Counted from the stretch's first letter, positions 1 through 7,745 are shown. The stretch is 15,535 bases of DNA from Alphaproteobacteria bacterium (GCA_020853455.1 JADYYV010000007.1:1-15535), one strand, 5' to 3'. The notes: generated by a model not told the origin, from the sequence alone. Numbers and translations are program-made.

Positions 1-590
1 CCGCCCAGTACAACCAGCTGGACAGGCAAAAAGTCCATGCCGACCTGCTGGCGAACCTGCCCGCGGGCGAGGGGCTGCGGGTGCTGGATATCGGGGCTGG
101 ATCGGGCGCGGATGCAAATATGTTCGCCAGCCTTGGATACAGCGTTGTTGCGACCGAACCGGCGGAGAAGCTGCGCGAGATCGGCGTTAAAACCTTCGGG
201 AATAAAAAGATAGAATGGAATGATGATGTGCTGCCTCAACTGCCGCAGGTGACCGGGCGGGGCGGCGCGTTCGATATCGTCTCCGCCGTGGGTGTGCTTC
301 AGTATCTGGATGAAGAAGGTCGCCGCAAATCATTGAAAACCATATTTTCACTGGTTGCTGTCGGCGGCGCTGTGGATATCCAATACCCTGTGCCGGCTTC
401 GCGTGAACACCAATTCACGATTGGAAAGAACGAGGTTACCGATTTTGTTCAGGCGTTTAATCAGGCTGCGGGTGCAACCGCAGAATTCTGCATCGTAATC
501 GACAAGGAAATTCCCGATCACACAGGCCGCAAGGCGCTGGACGGCAGCGACCTGTTTTTCAAAACTATGGTGTTGCGCCGCCTCCGCTAA
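1..590 (+). CDS. Class I SAM-dependent methyltransferase (5'-truncated by window edge)
   Basis: The reading frame is open from base 3 and ends with TAA at 588-590; the true start lies upstream of the window. The visible ~195 residues contain the SAM-binding motif I of class I methyltransferases, LDIGAGSGADA (bases 84-116), with the acidic ribose-binding position after the second strand in VVATEPAEKLR. A motif IV-like strand FDIVSAVGVLQYLD follows, then the usual long C-terminal beta strands. The short linker before motif I (YNQLDRQKVHADLLANLP) is typical of small Methyltransf_11/25-type enzymes. The substrate cannot be told from the sequence. No terminator is evident after it. The 116 bp before the next gene hold only a weak 6-bp inverted repeat (AGGTGT 621-626, ACACCT 639-644). 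Fold assignment is firm; function beyond methyl transfer is unknown. Confidence 0.85.
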   Translation, partial: AQYNQLDRQKVHADLLANLPAGEGLRVLDIGAGSGADANMFASLGYSVVATEPAEKLREIGVKTFGNKKIEWNDDVLPQLPQVTGRGGAFDIVSAVGVLQYLDEEGRRKSLKTIFSLVAVGGAVDIQYPVPASREHQFTIGKNEVTDFVQAFNQAAGATAEFCIVIDKEIPDHTGRKALDGSDLFFKTMVLRRLR

Positions 591-706
591 CCTCAAAAAT
601 TTTCGCAAAAACAGCAACATAGGTGTTGATGAAACAAGACACCTGATGCAAACTGGCTGCTAACGGCTATCAAGCTGATTCAGAACACAAATTCAGGGGC
701 TCCCCG

Positions 707-1411
707 ATGCGTTTCACAAAACCGGTTTTCATGTTCCTTGCGGTCGCCCTCGTGGCGGGCTGCACCAACACTTATCATGGTGCGAAGCGCAACCTTGAAG
801 ACAACGCCAACTGGCTGCACGGTGAACCTTCCCATATGGCGAAACACTGGGGACATGTGCCGACCGGCTACACCGGCCAGAACATCGAAAACGTCCGCCT
901 GATCAAGCCGTATCCGAAATACCTGCCGCTTTCCAAATGGCGCGAACGTCCGCTGCCCCCTGGCACGGACGGCGTGGTCGTTGTCGAAAGCACCGGCGTC
1001 TATACCGATGCAGGCGCCGGCTATCCCGCAGCGCCGCAGGGCTTTGGCCAGCTGGCGCAGGAAGTTTATTTCGCGCATGGTTCGTCCAAGATCAGCAAGG
1101 CTGACCGCGAGCGCCTTGCCGAATTCGCCCGCAGCATCCAGGGCACGCAGAACAATGTCGCCATGACCGTCGTCGGCCATGCCAGCACCCGCGTCGACGG
1201 CGTGACCGATCCCGTCCGCCGCAAGGAAATCAATTTCGAAATGGCGCAGAAACGCGCCAATGCCGTGACGAGCGAACTGCAAAAAGCGGGCGTCACCCCG
1301 GCATGGATCGAAGCGATCTCGCGCGGCGACGAAGAACCGAACCTGAACCCCGGCGACAAGTCGCAGGAAGCAGCCGATCGCCGCAGCGAAATCTATATGA
1401 ACGGCCAGTAA
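707..1411 (+). CDS. OmpA-family outer-membrane lipoprotein
   Basis: The 234-aa protein begins with a lipoprotein signal peptide: a short basic start, a hydrophobic run and lipobox LVAGC with the acylated Cys at residue 19. Thr follows it, which does not act as an inner-membrane retention signal. Residues ~20-115 show no family I recognise. Residues ~120-234 are an OmpA-like peptidoglycan-binding domain: VYFAHGSSKIS, then VVGHAST, then FEMAQKRANAV, and the closing arginine motif ADRRSEIYM. It probably tethers the outer membrane to peptidoglycan, like Pal, but the long unrecognised N-terminal part sets it apart from Pal. The start follows AGGGG at 693-697. It is apparently monocistronic, being followed by a strong hairpin terminator at 1417-1440. 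Domain call is sure, exact role inferred. Confidence 0.88.
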   Translation: MRFTKPVFMFLAVALVAGCTNTYHGAKRNLEDNANWLHGEPSHMAKHWGHVPTGYTGQNIENVRLIKPYPKYLPLSKWRERPLPPGTDGVVVVESTGVYTDAGAGYPAAPQGFGQLAQEVYFAHGSSKISKADRERLAEFARSIQGTQNNVAMTVVGHASTRVDGVTDPVRRKEINFEMAQKRANAVTSELQKAGVTPAWIEAISRGDEEPNLNPGDKSQEAADRRSEIYMNGQ

Positions 1412-1416
1412 GCGCT

Positions 1417-1440
1417 TGGCGGTTCGCCGCCATTTATTTA
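1417..1440 (+). terminator. Rho-independent terminator of the OmpA-lipoprotein gene
   Basis: Stem TGGCGG (1417-1422) and CCGCCA (1427-1432) with a TTCG tetraloop, followed by TTTATTTA. It begins 5 bases after the stop codon. A second hairpin, GCGGC/GCCGC with loop TTGC, lies just behind at 1444-1457 but has no T-tract. Confidence 0.8.
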
Positions 1441-1476
1441 CATGCGGCTTGCGCCGCGGTCGTATTAACAGAACAC

Positions 1477-1511
1477 GAAACAACCCTTCTTCCGGAAGGG
1501 TTGTTTCTATT
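1477..1511 (+). terminator. 13-bp perfect hairpin, terminator-like, just upstream of hom
   Basis: The arms GAAACAACCCTTC (1477-1489) and GAAGGGTTGTTTC (1495-1507) are exactly complementary with a 5-base loop. The descending arm ends in TTGTTTCTATT and the ascending arm is A-rich, so it may work in both directions. It ends only 18 bases before the hom start codon. It is either a back-up terminator for the preceding gene or an attenuating element in the hom leader. I see no convincing promoter between it and hom. Confidence 0.65.
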
Positions 1512-1525
1512 AAAGGTGAAGCGCA

Positions 1526-2824
1526 ATGACGGAACCCCTGAAAATCGGCATCGCAGGCCTTGGCAATGTCGGCGCCAGCGTCTTCAAGCTTCTGGAACAA
1601 AACGGCCAGCTGCTGCTTGACCGCACGGGGCGCGATATCCGCGTCACCGCCGTGTCCGCGCGCAGCAAGGGCAAGAACCGCGATATCGACGTATCCAAGG
1701 TCAAATGGCACGACAACCCCGTTGAAGTCGCGAATGACCCGAACGTAGATGTTGTGGTCGAACTCATCGGCGGCGCGGATGGCGCGGCGCATGACGTCGT
1801 CAACACCGCGCTTGCGCTCAACAAGCCTGTCGTCACCGCCAACAAGGCGCTGCTGGGCAAGCGCGGCGGCGAGATTATTTCGCTGCTGAAAAAAAGCACG
1901 GGATCGGTTTCGTTCGAGGCGGCGGTCGCGGGCGGCATCCCGATCATCAAGGCGCTGCGCGAAGGCCTTGCGGCGAACAATATCAACGCCGTCTTCGGCA
2001 TCCTGAACGGCACCTGCAATTTTATCCTGTCCGAAATGACCCGTACGGGCCGCGCCTTCCCCGATGTGCTGAAGGAAGCGCAGGACAAGGGCTATGCCGA
2101 AGCCGATCCGTCATTTGACATCGACGGCGTCGATGCGGCGCATAAACTTTCCATCCTGTCGGGCCTGGCCTTCGGCTGCGTGCCGGATGTCGACCATATC
2201 GACATCAAGGGCATCCGCAAAATCACCGCGCTGGATATCGGCTTCGCGGCTGACCTCGGTTATAAAATCAAACTGCTCGGCATCGCGCGCCGCACCGACA
2301 AAGGGATCGAACAATCGGTCGAGCCCTGCCTTGTGCCGAAAGATTCACCCATCGCCGCGACCGAAGGCCCGCTGAACGCCGTTTATGTCGATGGCGATTT
2401 TGTCGGCAAAGTGCTGCTGATGGGCGCGGGCGCGGGCGGGAACGCGACGGCCTCCGCCGTCGTATCCGACATCGCCGATGTGGCGCGCGGCCGCGCCTTG
2501 CCCCTGATGGGCATGGAAGGCGGCAAGGTGGGCGTGCTGAAAGCGGCAAATATCCTTGATAGAATAGGGTCTTACTACTTCAGGCTCATGGTGCTTGACC
2601 AGCCGGGCGTTATCGCCGATATTTCAGCCATCTTACGGGATCATAAAGTATCGCTGGAATCCGTCCTCCAAAGGGGGCGCGACCCCGATCAGGCCGTGCC
2701 GGTCATCTTGACCACGCACGAGACGACGGAAGACAGCATACAAAAGGTGGCCGAAAAAATCGGCCAGCTGAAGGCGGTGGTGGAGCCGCCTTACCTGATG
2801 CGGATCGAGGAATTCAAGAGCTAG
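1526..2824 (+). CDS. hom: Homoserine dehydrogenase
   Basis: This enzyme makes L-homoserine from aspartate-4-semialdehyde using NAD(P)H, the branch point to threonine and methionine in the cytoplasm. At 432 aa it has the length of monofunctional bacterial enzymes. The Rossmann nucleotide loop GLGNVG is at residues 11-16, followed by VVTANKALL (Lys107) and NGTCNF at 161-166. The catalytic-site stretch GVDAAHKL carries Asp203 and Lys207. A C-terminal ACT domain (~350-425, from YYFRLMVLDQPGVIADIS) suggests allosteric feedback, known for this family with threonine. No aspartokinase domain is fused. The start is set by an AAGGTGA ribosome site six bases upstream. It heads the hom-glpX-recJ operon with a 12-bp gap to glpX. 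Identification is firm. Confidence 0.96.
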   Translation: MTEPLKIGIAGLGNVGASVFKLLEQNGQLLLDRTGRDIRVTAVSARSKGKNRDIDVSKVKWHDNPVEVANDPNVDVVVELIGGADGAAHDVVNTALALNKPVVTANKALLGKRGGEIISLLKKSTGSVSFEAAVAGGIPIIKALREGLAANNINAVFGILNGTCNFILSEMTRTGRAFPDVLKEAQDKGYAEADPSFDIDGVDAAHKLSILSGLAFGCVPDVDHIDIKGIRKITALDIGFAADLGYKIKLLGIARRTDKGIEQSVEPCLVPKDSPIAATEGPLNAVYVDGDFVGKVLLMGAGAGGNATASAVVSDIADVARGRALPLMGMEGGKVGVLKAANILDRIGSYYFRLMVLDQPGVIADISAILRDHKVSLESVLQRGRDPDQAVPVILTTHETTEDSIQKVAEKIGQLKAVVEPPYLMRIEEFKS

Positions 2825-2836
2825 GAGATTTTGCGA

Positions 2837-3865
2837 ATGGCACAACCCTCTCTCAGGACTGTTTCCGACAACGGAGAAACCCGCGTGAACGAAAAGCTGA
2901 CGATGGACCGCAACCTCGCGCTGGAACTAGTGCGCGTGACCGAGGCCGCAGCTTTGTCCGCTTCGCTCCTGATGGGGCGCGGCGATGAAAAGGCGGCCGA
3001 TCAGGCGGCGGTCGATGCCATGCGCCGCGCGCTCAACACCATGCATATCAACGGCACCGTCGTCATCGGCGAGGGGGAGCGCGACGAGGCGCCCATGCTG
3101 TATATCGGCGAAAAAGTCGGCGCGGGCGATGGCCCCGAACTCGACATCGCCCTTGACCCGCTGGAAGGCACGACCATCACCGCCAAGGGCGGCCCCAACG
3201 CGCTCGCCGTGGTTGCAATGGCAGAGAAGGGCGGATTTTTGAACGCGCCCGACGTTTACATGCAGAAAATCGCGATCGGCATGACGGGGCTGCCACATGA
3301 TGTCGTCGACCTCGATGAATCTCCCGCGCAGAACCTGAAAGAACTCGCGAAGGCAAAACGCGCCGATGTGTCCGATCTTGTCGCCTGTATCCTCGACCGT
3401 CCGCGCCACGAGGAACTGATCGCGAAAGTCCGCGAAGCCGGCGCGCGCATCATGCTGATGTCCGACGGCGACGTCTCGGGCGTGATCGCCACCTGCCAGC
3501 CCGACAGCGGCGTCGATATTTATTTCGGCGCCGGCGGCGCGCCCGAAGGCGTTCTGGCGGCAGCGGCGCTGCGCTGCATCGGCGGTTTCATGCAGGGCCG
3601 CCTGCTGTTCCGCAACGAAGACGAAAAAGCCCGTGCCGCACGCTGGGGCGTGACGGACCTGAACCGCAAATACGGTTTGCTGGATCTGGCGAAGGGCGAT
3701 GTGATGTTCGCCGCAACCGGCGTGACCGACGGCCCGATGCTGAAGGGCGTGCGCCGCCATGCGGGCGGGGCGTCCACCAATTCCGTCATCATGCGGTCTA
3801 AAACCGGCACGGTGCGCCGCATCGAAGCGTCACACAACTTCCTGCTCAAAGGCGGTTTCAAGTAA
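2837..3865 (+). CDS. glpX: Class II fructose-1,6-bisphosphatase (GlpX type)
   Basis: It hydrolyses fructose-1,6-bisphosphate to fructose-6-phosphate in gluconeogenesis; some family members also act on sedoheptulose-1,7-bisphosphate. Hallmarks are GEGERDEAPMLYIGE (from residue 78) and the metal-binding DPLEGTT (107-113), the FIG-superfamily signature. A late FGAGGAPEGVLAAAALRCIGG stretch matches GlpX. I chose ATG 2837 because the TAGGAG at 2822-2827 sits 9 bases before it. A TTG at 2831 would be only 3 bases from that site. The E. coli protein aligns from about MDRNLALE (ATG 2903), and a GTG at 2885 has its own GGAG, so the first ~22 residues may be extra. The stop overlaps the recJ start by one base (TAATG), implying translational coupling. 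Confidence 0.93.
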   Translation: MAQPSLRTVSDNGETRVNEKLTMDRNLALELVRVTEAAALSASLLMGRGDEKAADQAAVDAMRRALNTMHINGTVVIGEGERDEAPMLYIGEKVGAGDGPELDIALDPLEGTTITAKGGPNALAVVAMAEKGGFLNAPDVYMQKIAIGMTGLPHDVVDLDESPAQNLKELAKAKRADVSDLVACILDRPRHEELIAKVREAGARIMLMSDGDVSGVIATCQPDSGVDIYFGAGGAPEGVLAAAALRCIGGFMQGRLLFRNEDEKARAARWGVTDLNRKYGLLDLAKGDVMFAATGVTDGPMLKGVRRHAGGASTNSVIMRSKTGTVRRIEASHNFLLKGGFK

Positions 3866-5718
3866 TGACCGCAAAACCGCAGGCGCAATTCCAGCAGAAC
3901 GCAGGCACGGTCGATAAAACCGCGCCGCTGGAAACGGCTGTGCTGTCGGTTGAAAAATCCGTGATCGGCAAGCGCTGGGTTTTCGCGCAGACCGATGAAC
4001 GGCTGGCGGCAGGCGTCGCGCAGGCGCATGACCTGCCGGAAATGGTCAGCCGCATTCTTGTCTCGCGCGGGGTCGGTTTCGATGACGTTGCCGAATTCCT
4101 GACCCCCACATTGAAGGCGCAGCTGCCCGATCCGTCGACGCTGCAGGACATGGACAAGGCGGCGGAGCGTATCGCATCCGCCATCATGACCGGCGAAAAA
4201 GTTGCCGTGTTCGGCGATTACGATGTGGATGGCGCAACGTCCTCCGCGCTTCTGAAGCGTTTCTTTAAATCTCAGGGCCGCGACCTGCGCGTCTATATTC
4301 CCGACCGCATCAACGAAGGCTATGGCCCGAACGCCAATGCCATGCTGCAATTGCAAGGCGAAGGCATGCGCCTTGTCATTACCGTCGATTGCGGCATCAC
4401 GGCGTTTGAACCGCTCGCCATCGGCGCGGCGGCGGGGCTTGATATCATCGTCCTCGACCACCACCGCGCGGAATCGAAGCTGCCGCCCGTGCATTCTGTC
4501 GTGAACCCCAACCGCCTTGACGATACCAGCGGGCAGGGGCATATGGCGGCGGTCGGCGTTACCTTCCTGACCATTGTCGCCGTCAACCGGTTGCTGCGCG
4601 CGCAGGGCTGGTATAACGAACAACGGCCGGAGCCGCGTATTTTGCAGTGGCTGGATATCGTGGCGCTGGGCACGGTCTGCGATATCGTGCCGCTGACGGG
4701 CGTGAACCGCGCATTTGTGGCGCAGGGGCTGCGCATCATGGCGATGCGCATGAACCCCGGCATCACCGCGCTTGCAGATCTGGCCGCCGTATCCGAAGCG
4801 CCGACGGCGTTTCATGCCGGTTTCGTGTTCGGCCCGCGCGTGAATGCGGGCGGGCGCGTGGGCGAAGCGAATCTGGGCTGGCGGCTGCTTGCCACCGACG
4901 ACACGCTGGAGGCGCGCGTGCTGGCCAAGAAACTTCACGAATACAACGCCGAGCGCAAGCATATCGAAGAAGACGTCATCGAAAACGCGGTCGCCTATGT
5001 CGAAGAAAAAATCACCGACGACCTCGTGATCGTGGCGGGCGGCGAAGGCTGGCATCCCGGCGTGATCGGCATCGTCGCCGCGCGCATCAAGGAAAAATAC
5101 AACCGCCCCACCTGTGTCGTGTCGTTCGACGACCGCGATATCGGCAAGGCATCGGCGCGATCCGTCGCCGGCATCGATCTTGGCGCGGCAATCATCGCGG
5201 CGAAGGACGCAGGCCTGCTGATCGCGGGCGGCGGGCATAAAATGGCGGCGGGCTTCACGGTTGCGCGCGCGAAATTCGCGGCGCTCTGCGAATTCCTGAA
5301 CGCCCATGCAAAAGAACAATTAAAGGGCGCAACCTTCGCGCCCGAATTGCGGCTCGACAGCGTGCTGTCCACGCCCGCGCTTACCATCGAGCTCGTTGAA
5401 AAACTCGGCATGCTTGCACCCTATGGCGCGGGAAATTCCGAACCGCGCTTTGCGCTGACCGGCGTGAAGGTCGTGCGCGCAACGGTTGTCGGCGAACGCC
5501 ATGTCAGCTGCTACATCCAGGACACCGCCGGCGGCGCCAGCATCAAGGGCATCGCCTTCCGCGCGATGGATACCGAGCTTGGGCCCCTGCTGCTGAAGGG
5601 CGGCAACGCACCCATGCACCTGGCAGGCCATGCCACCATCAACACATGGCAGGGCAAGCGCAGCGTGAACTTCCAGATCGTCGATGCCTGCCCCGTTTAT
5701 GGCGTGGGCGAGGGTTAA
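3865..5718 (+). CDS. recJ: Single-stranded-DNA-specific 5'-3' exonuclease RecJ
   Basis: RecJ resects 5' strands in RecFOR recombination, mismatch repair and base-excision repair. The 617-aa length fits. DHH-family metal ligands are visible: VFGDYDVDGATS with Asp118, Asp120 and Asp122; VITVDCGI with Asp175; and LDHHR with Asp198-His199-His200. The DHHA1 domain signature GGGHKMAAGF is near residues 454-463, followed by the C-terminal OB-like region (LLAPYGAGNSEPRF onward). The roughly 35-residue N-terminal tail is poorly conserved in character. The ATG overlaps the glpX stop by one base, so it is the last, translationally coupled gene of the operon. No hairpin follows the stop; the next gene's promoter starts at once (5720). 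Confidence 0.96.
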   Translation: MTAKPQAQFQQNAGTVDKTAPLETAVLSVEKSVIGKRWVFAQTDERLAAGVAQAHDLPEMVSRILVSRGVGFDDVAEFLTPTLKAQLPDPSTLQDMDKAAERIASAIMTGEKVAVFGDYDVDGATSSALLKRFFKSQGRDLRVYIPDRINEGYGPNANAMLQLQGEGMRLVITVDCGITAFEPLAIGAAAGLDIIVLDHHRAESKLPPVHSVVNPNRLDDTSGQGHMAAVGVTFLTIVAVNRLLRAQGWYNEQRPEPRILQWLDIVALGTVCDIVPLTGVNRAFVAQGLRIMAMRMNPGITALADLAAVSEAPTAFHAGFVFGPRVNAGGRVGEANLGWRLLATDDTLEARVLAKKLHEYNAERKHIEEDVIENAVAYVEEKITDDLVIVAGGEGWHPGVIGIVAARIKEKYNRPTCVVSFDDRDIGKASARSVAGIDLGAAIIAAKDAGLLIAGGGHKMAAGFTVARAKFAALCEFLNAHAKEQLKGATFAPELRLDSVLSTPALTIELVEKLGMLAPYGAGNSEPRFALTGVKVVRATVVGERHVSCYIQDTAGGASIKGIAFRAMDTELGPLLLKGGNAPMHLAGHATINTWQGKRSVNFQIVDACPVYGVGEG

Positions 5719-5719
5719 T

Positions 5720-5748
5720 TTGACATAATATTAATAATCGGGTAGAGT
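5720..5748 (+). promoter_or_regulatory. Sigma70-type promoter for the GNAT gene
   Basis: A perfect -35 box TTGACA (5720-5725), a 17-base AT-rich spacer and a -10 box TAGAGT (5743-5748, 4 of 6 matches) begin right after the recJ stop. Predicted transcription starts near 5755, so the leader is about 16 bases. This supports the ATG at 5771 and argues against the GTG at 5747, which would fall inside the -10 box. Confidence 0.7.
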
Positions 5749-5770
5749 GGTCTTGGTTCAGAAAGGCCGC

Positions 5771-6574
5771 ATGAAGCACGATTTTAACGCTGCATCTTCC
5801 GAAACGCTGGTCGTCCGCGCGGGCGACGAACATGCGATATCGCTCATGCGCCGCGCCTATCATGAAATCTATGAACCCGCTTTCCCGATCGAGGACGAAC
5901 GCGACAGTCTCGAGAAAATCGAATCCCGCCTGCGCGCGCCCGTGAACGGCGTGAAGCGCGTGATCTTGCTGGCGGGCAAAAACCTGAAACAGCCGGACAC
6001 AGACAAAGCCGATCTTGCCGCTATCGGCATCGCGTATTTCTATTCGCAGACGGGCGCAGGGCTGCTCGCCTATAACGCCGTATCCCCGCAATTGCAGGGC
6101 GGCGGCTTCGGCCGGTTGATGGTGGAGGGGCGCATCAAGGGCTTGCAGCAGCTGGCCGCCGAAAGCGGTGTGCCCCTGAAATCCGTGATTATCGAGGTGA
6201 ATAACCCCGCCGTCGTGAAACCCGAAGACGACAGCATGGACCCCGCCAAACGCATCGCCCTGTTCGAAAAATGGGGCGCACGACAGATCCCCGTGCCTTA
6301 CGTGCAGCCTGCGCTGGGCGAGGGGCTGGAGAAAAGCCGCAATTCCATTTTGATGGCCTATCCGGTGAATGGCCGCTATCCCGATGCCGATGCCGTGGGG
6401 GCCTTTGTAACGGGCATCTGGCAGGCCAACCACCCCGGCCCCCACGACTATTCCCAAGACCCGGATTACAAGGCGATGATGCGCGATTTGAAAAAATGGG
6501 GCGGTTTCAATGATTTGGCTGCGCCCGCCCCCGTAAAACCCGCCGTCGCGCCGCCGCCCGCACCCCCAAAATAA
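5771..6574 (+). CDS. GNAT-like N-acetyltransferase with proline-rich tail
   Basis: Protein of 267 aa. Residues ~15-215 read like a GNAT domain: the acetyl-CoA pyrophosphate-binding motif A is QGGGFGRLMVEG (109-120), preceded by the strand YNAVSPQLQ. Substrate is unknown. The last ~20 residues (APAPVKPAVAPPPAPPK) are a low-complexity Pro/Ala tail, likely disordered. The ATG at 5771 has AGAAAGG (5760-5766) just upstream and lies behind its own promoter; an upstream GTG (5747) is rejected. It is the last chromosomal gene before the tRNA. No terminator hairpin is obvious at its end, and the tRNA promoter starts 4 bases after its stop. The GNAT call rests mainly on motif A and the general strand pattern. 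Confidence 0.68.
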   Translation: MKHDFNAASSETLVVRAGDEHAISLMRRAYHEIYEPAFPIEDERDSLEKIESRLRAPVNGVKRVILLAGKNLKQPDTDKADLAAIGIAYFYSQTGAGLLAYNAVSPQLQGGGFGRLMVEGRIKGLQQLAAESGVPLKSVIIEVNNPAVVKPEDDSMDPAKRIALFEKWGARQIPVPYVQPALGEGLEKSRNSILMAYPVNGRYPDADAVGAFVTGIWQANHPGPHDYSQDPDYKAMMRDLKKWGGFNDLAAPAPVKPAVAPPPAPPK

Positions 6575-6577
6575 CCC

Positions 6578-6606
6578 TTGATTTCGGATGGCTTTATAAG
6601 TAAAAC
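6578..6606 (+). promoter_or_regulatory. Promoter of tRNA-Glu
   Basis: TTGATT (6578-6583) and TAAAAC (6601-6606), each with 4 of 6 consensus bases, are separated by exactly 17 bases. Transcription would start near 6613, about 17 bases before the mature tRNA. A small hairpin, GTTCG/CGAAC with a 3-base loop, lies in that leader at about 6613-6625. Confidence 0.5.
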
Positions 6607-6629
6607 AAAACCGTTCGAACCGAACATGC

Positions 6630-6705
6630 GTCCCCTTCGTCTAGAGGCCTAGGACACGTCCCTTTCACGGATGTAACAGGGGTTCGAATCCCCTAGGGGA
6701 CGCCA
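6630..6705 (+). tRNA. tRNA-Glu (anticodon TTC)
   Basis: A full 76-base cloverleaf. The acceptor arms GTCCCCT and AGGGGAC pair fully, the discriminator is G and the CCA end (6703-6705) is encoded. The anticodon stem CGTCC/GGATG encloses loop CTTTCAC with anticodon TTC at 6664-6666. The T-arm carries the standard GGTTCGAATCC core. The sequence is nearly identical to the E. coli tRNA-Glu, which I recognise. It marks the border between chromosomal genes and the foreign-looking segment; tRNA 3' ends are common attachment sites for integrases. Confidence 0.97.
6681..6705 (+). other. Candidate attachment site (attL) in the tRNA-Glu 3' end
   Basis: Inferred only. Tyrosine integrases commonly recombine within the T-arm/acceptor part of tRNA genes, and everything after this tRNA looks like an accessory element. 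No second copy of this 3' end occurs in the window, so the matching attR would have to lie beyond 15535. Confidence 0.3.
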
Positions 6706-6721
6706 ATCTTTTCAAAGACAT

Positions 6722-6745
6722 AGCCCGCTTTCGAGCGGGCTTTTT
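6722..6745 (+). terminator. Rho-independent terminator of tRNA-Glu
   Basis: Perfect 8-bp stem AGCCCGCT (6722-6729) / AGCGGGCT (6734-6741) with a TTCG loop and a T-run (6741-6745). It begins 16 bases after the CCA end. Confidence 0.88.
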
Positions 6746-6819
6746 GTTGTCTTGGGTAAAGTTTAGGTAATAAGCCGTGTAGAAGAGTGGCTGTATGGTT
6801 AACTCCAACGAGGCTCAAT

Positions 6820-7635
6820 ATGACGATAGAAGACATGGTAGGGGCTATAAAAATAGCACAAAAAGTTGAATCCCACCGAAAAGCTGCACTATCTCAAAAG
6901 GCTCTTCCCGACATGATTTTGGAAGAGATGGTGTCCACTCTGCCAGGGGACAAAAAAGAATTTTTGAAGAGATCAAAGAGATTCCGAGACGTACATGGAA
7001 GTGAACTCTTATTCGCAAGGCATCTCGCAGAAAAAGGGCTTCTTAAAAAGCATGGTTATTTGGAAGATACAAAAAAACACAATAAAAAAATTCTTTCAGA
7101 GGTAACAAGCATAATTAAAACATCTAAGGATCTGCAAAGGATGTACGGTGGGATACACCTAACCAGTGAGATGGCAGATGGTCAACACCCCACTCTAATG
7201 ATGCACTTAGAAGCCTATATCAACGAGACTGATACCGAAAAACGAGGAAAAGACCTGATCGATTTTTTAAGTCTCCTTAAACAACACATTTTAGTTTTTA
7301 GCCAAATTCAGGGCACACTCAAAATTCTTCAAAAACACAGAAATCCTAATACTGTCGAGCTGCTGAGTTCTTTTCTGGAGGTTATTGCAAGGATGTACGG
7401 AGCAATAACAGGAAAGAAGTTTACCGTCAGCGAGTACGGTGACGAAGAATACTACTCTGACGGAATGATCTTTGCCAAAGCGGCTATGCAGCTTTTGCGT
7501 ACTCCCGCATTTGATAGCCATTCCCGGTATGCTCATTTTCTTAGTCAGCAGCAATATACCGAGGGTAATTTTCATAGCGCGTGCAGGCGTGCCTCTGATG
7601 CCCTAAAATCTACTGGGAAGAAAAAGGGCAAGTAA
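6820..7635 (+). CDS. Hypothetical lysine-rich helical protein, first gene of the island
   Basis: I do not recognise this 271-aa protein. It has no signal peptide, membrane segment or cysteine cluster. It looks mostly alpha-helical and rich in Lys, Leu and Met, with an acidic patch YGDEEYYSDG near residue 206 and a basic end (STGKKKGK). It is clearly more AT-rich than the chromosomal genes before the tRNA, a sign of transfer. ATG 6820 is preferred because ACGAGG (6807-6812) lies 7 bases upstream; a GTG at 6787 in the same frame lacks a ribosome site. Its place right after the tRNA is where an integrase often sits, but no tyrosine-recombinase R-H-R-Y pattern is visible. Its stop codon lies inside the spacer of an 11-bp inverted repeat (7610-7656). 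A defence or regulatory role would be a guess. Confidence 0.72.
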   Translation: MTIEDMVGAIKIAQKVESHRKAALSQKALPDMILEEMVSTLPGDKKEFLKRSKRFRDVHGSELLFARHLAEKGLLKKHGYLEDTKKHNKKILSEVTSIIKTSKDLQRMYGGIHLTSEMADGQHPTLMMHLEAYINETDTEKRGKDLIDFLSLLKQHILVFSQIQGTLKILQKHRNPNTVELLSSFLEVIARMYGAITGKKFTVSEYGDEEYYSDGMIFAKAAMQLLRTPAFDSHSRYAHFLSQQQYTEGNFHSACRRASDALKSTGKKKGK

Positions 7636-7656
7636 CCTCATTTAACTTCCCAGTAG
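7610..7656. repeat. 11-bp perfect inverted repeat straddling a stop codon
   Basis: CTACTGGGAAG (7610-7620) and CTTCCCAGTAG (7646-7656) are exact reverse complements 25 bases apart, with the stop codon (7633-7635) in the spacer. There is no T-tract, so it is not a standard intrinsic terminator. It could protect the mRNA 3' end or be a protein-binding site. Confidence 0.6.
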
Positions 7657-7694
7657 CTGCCGACGAACAAGAGAGCACGATATTGTACCTTTTG

Positions 7695-7731
7695 ACGCAT
7701 GGGTGACTTCGCCCACGTTCAACACATGCGT
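7695..7731. repeat. Inverted repeat upstream of the HTH regulator, candidate operator
   Basis: ACGCATG (7695-7701) and CATGCGT (7725-7731) are reverse complements 23 bases apart. Between them TGGGTG (7700-7705) can pair with CGCCCA (7710-7715), one pair being G-U. The outer arm ends 14 bases before the start of the HTH gene at 7746, next to its ribosome site. That suits an autoregulatory operator or a translation-controlling structure. Confidence 0.4.
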
Positions 7732-7745
7732 TAAAGGAAAATATT

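Noticed and set aside
680..1792. 370-codon minus-strand open frame
   Set aside because: Antisense to the OmpA-domain gene and hom and running across three hairpins; no family features.
2831..2836. TTG start for glpX
   Set aside because: Only 3 bases from the ribosome site; ATG 2837 has proper spacing.
3520..5319. Long open frame (599 codons) on the minus strand
   Set aside because: It lies antisense to glpX and recJ, both certain from their motifs; its His/Arg/Asp-rich product is typical of the shadow frame of GC-rich genes.
6787..6819. GTG start giving 11 more residues to the first island gene
   Set aside because: No ribosome site, whereas ATG 6820 has ACGAGG at good distance.
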